NCBI GenBank assembly: GCA_020466095.1
Contig: CM035807.1
Span: 53,622,878-53,686,877, forward strand
DNA from: Chlorops oryzae
Taxonomy: Eukaryota; Arthropoda; Insecta; Diptera; Chloropidae
Direction of reading: 5' to 3'
Length of the DNA: 64,000 bases
The notes beneath the pieces were generated by a model. It did no database searches, was not told the origin of the DNA, and saw nothing but the letters and a program-made list of their open reading frames with translations. Position 1 is the stretch's first letter. Each line of letters starts with the position of its first letter. This document shows, one piece after another, positions 57,016-64,000 of this stretch. The position numbers and the translations under genes were made by a program.

Positions 57016-57794
57016 AAGTAAGGGTGTTGTAGTCAGACGGGTCTGACCAAAAATTACGCGACACAGACACACAAATAAAATTCAGCATATTTATAAGGCG
57101 CTCAAGGGGCCCATACACGGACATTTTTTAAAATTCTAATCGGAGGCTTAAATACACGGTCAAATTCTAAGTTTCATTAAAATATTTCTAAAAAGTCAGA
57201 TTTTGAGGCAGTTTGGGATTTTTTTGACAGACCCTAGTACTGGAGGTACCCGTAATAATGAATCGATCAAGAAAATTTTTTGAAAGGATGTTTATAACTA
57301 CAAAGGAAGCATAAGCGCAAAATTTCGTGCAAGTCCCATTTGAATTTCAGGTGTAGGCGAACATTTTCAAAAAAACGCCCTTCCACCTCGCCCACTTTTG
57401 CAATATTTAAAAATTATATTATTTGCTTTTAAACAAATTTAAATATCAAATTTCATCAAAACATCTTGAAAAACTCCGGTTTTAAAGCAGTTTTTGTGAT
57501 TTTCGTAACAAACCCTTGTAATGGAGGTAACCCTTAAAATGATCCGATCGGATCCATAATCGAACATGTTATTTCTTATGGCTCTGTGACACACATACCG
57601 AATTTTTTAAAGATAGTCCAACTCCTTCGATAAGAAAACTGTATACAGACAGACAGACAGTCTCAGACAGTCCTCGCGACGCGGATTATTTCTGTATGTT
57701 ATATATTTTGTATGGTCTACCTCGACTGGTTCTGGGTGTTACCCACAACCACACAAATGCAATATACCCTCGACACAAAGTGTGTCGGGTATAC
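57016..57794 (-). mobile_element. DINE-1/INE-1-like element, family C, copy 2
   Basis: AAGTAAGGGTGTTGTAGTCA with hairpin GTCAGACGGGTCTGAC at the 3' end, CCTAGTACTGGAGGTACC near 57232, ACAGACAGACAGACAG near 57645, and GTGTGTCGGGTATA at the 5' end. The inverse of the copy at 40969. Confidence 0.8.
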
Positions 57795-59349
57795 AAAGCA
57801 ATGATATATATCTGAAATAAGTTGACAATGCCCAATTTCTCGAAGACTTTTAAAGAAGTACAACTTTTCTCATAATTTCATCCCAAATTTTTGACAAAGA
57901 CGATTTTTTAAGAACAAGCATTTTGTTATGCTGCTTAAAAGTCCCTCTTGGAGTTTTGGGTGGTATTCATTTTAAACGGCAAAAGGAAATGAAGTAAATT
58001 AAATTGCAAAGCAATTTTGTAAATAATAATTTAGGTGATGCGAAGGTTTCTTATAATATCCCCTTAATGCATGCAAAAAGTTTTCACAACGTGCTAAGAT
58101 CTTCAGCCTCTGTCGTCTGGTGGTAACTTTATATATATAAATCCAAGACTCAAATTTATGTTCTATATTTGCTACAATTTAAAAATTCACGACTTTACCT
58201 TCTTCTATGGTTGCTGGAAGAATGTAGTCATTTGAGCTTCTTTTTCCGGGGACAGCACGCTTATGGAAAAACCAATTTCTTATATCGTATCACTCATAAA
58301 ACTGTCCAAAAAAAAAAAAACATTGTGCACTTTATAAGGCACCAAATCTGTAACACTTCGATGAATTGAAAACTGTAACGGACGAAAAAATGTATCTCAA
58401 GTACTAATATATTTCTTATCAATTCCAATATCTACAAATTGCAAACGCAGATACATTATGTTACACAAACCACTATTTAACTCTGCGCTAGTTCAGGATT
58501 ATCAAAGAGAAGCTTATAAAACAGAAAATAACAAAAGCACTGTAAAATAGTTTTGTATGTTCAAGGCAAGGCAAATGCTCGACGAAATTTAAGGTAATAT
58601 TCAAAACAACAACTTCAGAACAATTCTTATTCCATACAGATGGAAAGCCAAGTGCCCACATGAGTGAATTTATTATGAATATCCACTCGACACGATTCCG
58701 TCAAATGAAATAAGAGGTCTGAACAGTACTAACGAGGGCTCTTCTTAAATCGCTTCTGGATAGCTCTCAAATAAGTTTTCCCATTAATACCTTTGCTTTT
58801 TAGTGCCAACAGTGAAATTTTAGGGCTGCTCATTCGCGCGTCTGGTGTCTTAAAACATCCCCTCAACTTAACATCAACAAATGTAGCCTATGAAATAAGA
58901 CTCAATTCGATACGATCAAATAAAGCAACCTCATTGCAACCAATGAAAAAGAGCTAACATTGTTGAAGTGACAAACGACCTTATGCTCAGCCCTCACCCA
59001 TGCTCTGTTTGCCAAACGGCAATGATTGGTTCGAATTTAAGCATCATATATTTCAAACGAGTAAAAGAGATGAACTATTATCTTAACGCTTGATTCTACA
59101 GACGAGAACAAAAATCTTACTCGGAAAAATATGCGGAAAGAGGAAGTTCCCACTTTCAAGAGTTTCAAATTTTTAGTGGACAGGCTTCACAAATTGCACC
59201 AAATACATAAAAAAAATATAGAGTTTAGTTAAACATTGTCTAGTGTGCTTTTCTTCAATATTGCCTTTTCTTTTGAGAAATGCATGAAGGTTTTGAAACG
59301 TACTTAAGTAATTTTTTTAGACTTTGACCTACTAACGGGCGTTGCAAAC
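57795..59349. other. No gene recognised
   Basis: AT-rich. A GATTGGTTCGAATTTAAGC word near 59025 resembles a worn B box. No credible coding or terminal repeats. Confidence 0.35.
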
Positions 59350-59355
59350 CTTTTA

Positions 59356-59540
59356 ATACCCGACACATTCTGTGTCTTTTTTTTTATATCTGTGCTATTT
59401 TTAATATAAAGAGGGTTTTAAGGCCATAAGGCCGAATTTTGTTGCATTTCTTTATGAAAACTGCCGCTTTGTCACGCCCACTTTTCCAACGTTTTTGAAT
59501 TCTTATTTGAGACTTAAATATACGCTCAATTCTGTTTCAT
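59356..59540 (+). mobile_element. DINE-like family C fragment
   Basis: AATACCCGACACATTCTGTG start, TTAAGGCCATAAGGCCG and TGTCACGCCCACTTTTCC; both ends beyond this are lost. Confidence 0.55.
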
Positions 59541-59557
59541 TGAAATATTTTTAAAAA

Positions 59558-59632
59558 TTCGCTAACAAGCGATCTGGAAGCGTTTTTGCTTAGCATTCTG
59601 AAAGGTCCGTGTTCGAACCCTGTCTCAGGCGA
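59558..59632 (+). repeat. tRNA-like module
   Basis: AGGTCCGTGTTCGAACCCTG is a strong B box. The 5' half resembles a tRNA poorly. It shares CCGTGTTCGAACCCTGTC-type text with the inverted modules at 50241 and 63243. Confidence 0.5.
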
Positions 59633-59961
59633 AAGAAATTGTGGAAAAATCGGGGCATGGAAAAGGTAAAGTAAATTTTGATCTTGGAAAAAGGAAAAAT
59701 TGATGCACTCGGGAAGGACAAAGTATAGTTGCCAGCGATTAAGTTCGAAGTAACGATACTACCTTCAAAAACGTGTGTGTCGTCATGTCATGCTGTTTTA
59801 AAAATTCCTATGAGAGTTCTGCTCGAATCTTTCTTTTTATTTTTTTCCCATAAAAAGATTGGTTGCAAGCTCTTTATTCCTCTAAAATTTTTATTATAAT
59901 TTAGTAGATATTATTACCTATTTTTTCCGCAAAAATAAAAATCACAAAAAAAAAATAAAAA

Positions 59962-60018
59962 TCCGGTCGCATGACCGGGGATTGAACTCGCCGACATCAG
60001 ATTGTTTGGCAATATCTC
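59962..60018 (-). repeat. tRNA-like module
   Basis: Minus strand: TCTGATGTCGGCGAGTTCAA followed by TCCCCGGTC, a B-box-like T-arm. Same family as 21001-21062. Confidence 0.5.
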
Positions 60019-60189
60019 TAATTTCTTTTTGCTCTATGCATAATTTTTTTTTTATAATTTATAAGAAAAATTCTCATTTTTTTCTGTCTCTTTATTTAAA
60101 CCAAAAAAGATTAAATTTAATTCCTTTTTGGCATTGTTATATATAATAACCAAAATTAGTATTAAATTTAAACTTTAGTTTTTACTGTG

Positions 60190-60316
60190 AAGAGAAAAAC
60201 AAATCGTTTATTACAACGAAAAATTTAACGAAAAGTTAAGAAGATTACTTCTAAATTTTGATATGAATTCTTGTAAAAAAACAAGGTCGGTGGGTCGATC
60301 CCTGCTCCAGTGAGCG
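60190..60316 (+). repeat. tRNA-like repeat, shared with 41952-42066
   Basis: TTAACGAAAAGTTAAGAAGA and GGTGGGTCGATCCCTGCTCC align with the copy near 42 kb. Confidence 0.55.
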
Positions 60317-60329
60317 TATATTTTGTTCT

Positions 60330-62982
60330 TTTATATCTGTTCCGAAAGAAAGGGTATATTAAGTTTGGCACGGAGGTTGTAACCGACCAAAGGAGTCGTG
60401 ATAGATATAAATATATTTATATATATTCTTGATCAGGGTGACGAGAGGAGTCGATCTAGCTATGTCCGTCTGTCTGTCTGCCGTTCAAAAAATAGCGTTT
60501 TGTAATTTGCTCCTAAGCCATCTTACATGGCTCATATTAAAATTTAGCATGGACTTCAACCAGATAAACTTCCAGGAAACTGCATACAATTTTTTTCGTA
60601 GTCCTATCTGGGGTTTTGAGCAGTGTTTCCGAAGTTTCAAAAATCACGATTTTGAAAATTTTTCGCAGATAACTTTTTCACTACCTATAGGTGTACATCC
60701 CGGACTATTGAAATTCGGAGATACAATATAGACCTAGGCTTTGGCCGAAAAAAAAAATTGAGACATCGCTATAATATCATACACATTTAAAAAAACTTTT
60801 ATCTGTGATTCTCATATTTTTATATAAAACGGATTTCTTATTACTACGTTTTATTTTGTATTTAGCCACCAAACATAGTCCCCACTTACGGGTAAATTTT
60901 TACCGTAACCACAATTTGTGAAATTAGCGAAATTCGCAAAAATTTGATTTTCACTATTTTGAATAGAGCATTTCGCAGCTAGATATAATGCCCTCTTATC
61001 GTTAAAATTTGACCATGTCCACTATTCGGGGAAATTTTGTGCTAAATAATAATTTCGAGTTTGAGAAGCATAATCGAAGTACAGACAAGGTCTAACTAGA
61101 TATCCAAGCTAGAACAACAAAAATTGCAGGAATTTTCGTTAGGGTATTGTTATAACATATTTTAAGCTGTGAAAAAGGTATGTGTCCAATAGGGCTGCTC
61201 TTAACTCTATGGAGAAATTTTGTAGCGAGTTTCTGATCGGTCTCAGGGTCCAGAAGTGTTCCATTAGACATGGAGGAGAAACGTGAGAAATTTGTAGGCA
61301 ATCGGATAACGGGAACCCGTGGCAGTTTTCAATTGAAGTTTGGGAAATTGGCAAAAATAGAGAGGAAACGGCCCTTAACTCCCCACAAGGCGCCCCTACG
61401 GATATATAACGTATGGCCAACCCCCATTATTTTTTTACTCCGAAAATTTTTTCTGAACAAACTTACCCCCTATCTCCCCTCCTTAAGGGGGCTCCCATAC
61501 AAAAATAATTTTTTAAAAACTTTTCCCCCCATCTTCCTAACTAGCCCCAGAGTGCTCCTAGAGGAGTCAAATGTATGACCGACCCCCATTAACTTTGTCC
61601 CCCTAACATATTCTCCGAACATACTTAACCTCTATCTACCCCCCTTAAGGGGGCTCCCATATAAAACTACCTTAATTTGAGCAAAAATTCAATTCAAAAA
61701 AAAAATTCAAACCTCAATCTATGACGAGTTTTTTGAGACTATAACCATTAAAATCGGTTAGTAGTTTCTATTCATAAAATTAATTCAAAACAAAAATTTT
61801 ATTGAAACGCATTATTCACTGTTTTCACGTTCGTTTCTTGGGTCTTCGCATGTCTCTCTCGGTCTGTACGCATGGCTCTCTGTACGCATGCAAAGACTCA
61901 AGAAACGAACGTAAAAACAGTGAATAATGCGTTTCAAAAAATATTTGTTTTGAATTAATTTTATGAATAGAAACTACTAACCGATTTTAATGGTTATAGT
62001 CTCAAAAAACTCGTCATAGATTGAGGTTTGCGGCACTTGACTCGAAAATATATTTTTTTTCTACTAGGGTCATTATTTGGCCAGTTAGGGGATGGAACCC
62101 AAAATTCAGTTTAAAAAAAAGGTAATAAAATATATCATATTATTAAAACACACCAAAAACTAATCCAATATTCTTCATATTAGGCTCGTTTAAAAGGTAA
62201 TTTTGTAAATTTTTCGAATATGCATGCTGAACATGCTCTTTCTTGTTCCTACGGCATCTATATTATAGATTGAAGTTCGTGAGGCATTTTTCTTTAATTT
62301 AAGCCTAATTTTGTATGGGGACCCCCCTAACGAGGGGAGATAGAGGGTAGGTATATTTGAAGAAAATGTTTGGGGTAAAAAAATAATGGGGGTCGGTCAT
62401 ATATATCAGCCCCCTAGGAGGGGTTTGACTGTAGTGACGGCCATTTTGTATGAATTTTTGCTCAAATTAAGGTAGTTTTATATGGGAGCCCCCTTAAGGG
62501 GGGAGATAGAGGTTAAGTATGTTCCGAGAAAATGTTAGGGGGACAAAGTTAATGGGGGTCGGTCATACATTTGACTCCTCTAGGAGCACTCTGGGGCTAG
62601 TTAGGAAGATGGGGGGAAAAGTTTTTAAAAAATTATTTTTGTATGGAAGCCCCCTTAAGGAGGGGAGGTAGGGGGTAAGTTTGTTCAGAAAAAATGTTCG
62701 GAGTACAAAAATAATGGGGGTTGGCCATACGTTATATATCCGTAGGGGCGCCTTGTGGGGAGTTAAGGGCCGTTTCCTCTCTATTTTTGCCAATTTCCCA
62801 AACTTCAATTGAAAACTGCCACGGGTTCCCGTTGTCCGATTGCTTCCAAATTTCTCACGTTTCTCCTCCATGTCCAATGGAACACTTCTGGACCCTGAGA
62901 CCGATTGAAATTCCATTTCGGGAATTAAGAGCAGCCCTAGTGTCCAAACGGCTGAGCCGATGTAAGCCTCTTTACTTGTTTT
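60330..62982 (+). mobile_element. DINE-1/INE-1-like element, family B, copy 2, split
   Basis: Start TATATCTGTTCCGAAAGAAA, GTCCGTCTGTCTGTCTG near 60464, and one to two copies of the 101-bp unit near 60910-61020. The 3' hairpin (CGGCTGAGCCG) and CTCTTTACTTGTTT appear only at 62950-62982, after a 1750-bp insertion. Confidence 0.85.
61190..62939. mobile_element. hAT-type palindromic element, 1750 bp
   Basis: Ends TAGGGCTGCTCTTAA and TTAAGAGCAGCCCTA, with GTGTCCAA on both sides (61182-61189 and 62940-62947). The 8-bp duplication and TAGGG start fit hAT. Outer arms (about 61190-61690 and 62450-62939) and an inner palindrome (about 61705-62030, including AGAAACGAACGT) are long inverted repeats. The only largely single-copy part is about 62030-62450. 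The open frames at 61270-61578 and 62563-63009 are the same arm read twice, so no protein is claimed. Confidence 0.92.
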
Positions 62983-63094
62983 TTGTTTTTGGAAAAGTAT
63001 ATAATGCAATATTTCAATTATTTAAAAAGCTGAGAAATAAAATAAACTGGTAGTACTTTTTATTCTTACAAAATTAAAAAAATGATTCTACGAG

Positions 63095-63600
63095 GAATTT
63101 TTGAAAGAGCATGACGTTTTGGAAGGCGCGATGAAAACAGCTTTCTTCTTATTGGTTGGCGGCAACTTACTTTCTTGCTCCCCGTATTTTTTCCTTAAAA
63201 CTTACTTGCTTGTTTTACTCTCCATTTTTCCACAAATTCTTTTGTCTGCGACAGGGTTCGAACTCGGACCTTCCATATTACAAATCTAACACACTTCAAC
63301 TTCGCCAACGCGAGATCTCATTTGTGGTTGCTAGATTTGTAATATCAATGTAAGTGCAAAACAATTGCTTTGTCTTTTAAACTAATTCAATCAATAGGTC
63401 TTGCTTTTAATATCAAAAAGGCGATTAAAGCAATTTGCTTCCAATAACGATATCTTATCAAAACGTCATGTTTATAAGAATTTCAGATAGTTTGATTGAT
63501 ATCAACAGAAATAATAAGATTTTCACATAAATTATATGTATGTGGAGATCTATTAAAATGTTTCAATACGATTTTCTCTATGTCTTTAAAGGCTGAATAG
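63095..63600 (-). repeat. SINE-bearing repeat, copy 2
   Basis: Homologous to 50096-50930 without the 222-bp insert. The tRNA-like B box is GAGTTCGAACCCTG on the minus strand at about 63250-63265. Confidence 0.75.
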
Positions 63601-64000
63601 GAACTTGTTTTCTTCCACAGAGTGGATCAAATTTTCGTCTTATATTAAAAATTTTGTCCTCATTTTTACTGTTTTTCGTTTTGAATGAAATGAAGATAAC
63701 ACCTTCATATATAAGAAGTTAAGCACTTTAATAACTATAAGGTTAAGATTCGTTAGAAACAGCAAGTGTCATTATGTAAATATAAAATTGTTACGCAACA
63801 ACACGAACGACTGAAAAGTTTTCTTCTAATTTGTAGCCGATTTCCTTTTCAATAAATTTCAGATAAAATGGAAGATCAAAATAAAAAGGTGTTTTACCGA
63901 GTATTTCGTCAATTTTTTCCCTTGACACTCTCTTTTGTCACGAAAATTTTTTACACGGAAATCTTTTTATTTTTGTATTGCATTTTTCGTTGTGGACAGC
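63601..64000. other. No gene recognised
   Basis: AT-rich to the window end; nothing supportable. Confidence 0.4.

Noticed and set aside
61270..61578. A 102-residue frame, nearly repeated on the minus strand at 62563-63009
   Set aside because: Both lie in the inverted arms of one palindromic element, so the same DNA is read twice; no domain is visible.

Overview
The window looks like repeat-rich, gene-poor DNA from a higher (schizophoran) fly. I recognise no host protein-coding gene. The fly assignment is inference. It rests on several copies of short elements built like Drosophila INE-1/DINE-1 (TATACCC start, GTCY microsatellite, CCACGCCCAC repeats, 3' hairpin, TTACTTGTTT end), an irritans-type mariner very like Himar1, BEL/Pao, copia and Ty3/gypsy remnants, and AT-rich spacers. 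A muscid or other calyptrate fly would fit, but the sequence does not prove it.

Layout. 0.5-1.2 kb: Ty3/gypsy integrase remnant. 1.25-3.6 kb: copia remnant on the minus strand, split by a DINE-like element. 5.6-6.1 kb: second copia fragment (RNase H). 7.8-8.8 kb: a MITE and the 3' end of a non-LTR element. 9.5-10.7 kb: mariner with TA target duplication and a broken transposase. 10.95-12.95 kb: a 2-kb foldback element with a TTA-flanked MITE inside one arm. 13.0-15.7 kb: two DINE-like elements tail to tail. 17.7-18.9 kb: hAT-type MITE holding a non-LTR reverse transcriptase fragment. 20.2-21.7 kb: another DINE-like copy and another TTA-flanked MITE. 22.2-30.8 kb: a decayed BEL/Pao retrotransposon with LTR-like ends, gag, protease, RT, RNase H and integrase, plus a second BEL gag-protease segment fused behind the integrase tail. 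31.6-34.9 kb: hAT transposase pseudogene interrupted by an inverted-repeat element that is itself interrupted by a TTAA-flanked MITE.

35.5-41.7 kb: composite of nested inverted-repeat elements, tRNA-like modules and a hAT element with a zinc-finger fragment, then a DINE-like element of a second type. 42.1-46.7 kb: composite region with dense short motifs and a nested hAT element with 8-bp duplications. 48-54.4 kb: DINE-like copies, a SINE-LINE pair, and a 10-unit array of about 101 bp inside a third DINE-like family. 54.6-57.0 kb: canonical non-autonomous Helitron carrying a 1.1-kb palindrome and an 8-bp minisatellite. 57-63.6 kb: more DINE-like copies, one split by a 1.75-kb hAT-type palindrome with a perfect 8-bp duplication, and tRNA-derived repeats.

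The most informative feature is the nesting. At several sites an uninterrupted copy elsewhere in the window serves as the empty site, so target duplications can be read directly. Almost all open frames are transposon relics, translated repeats or chance frames.
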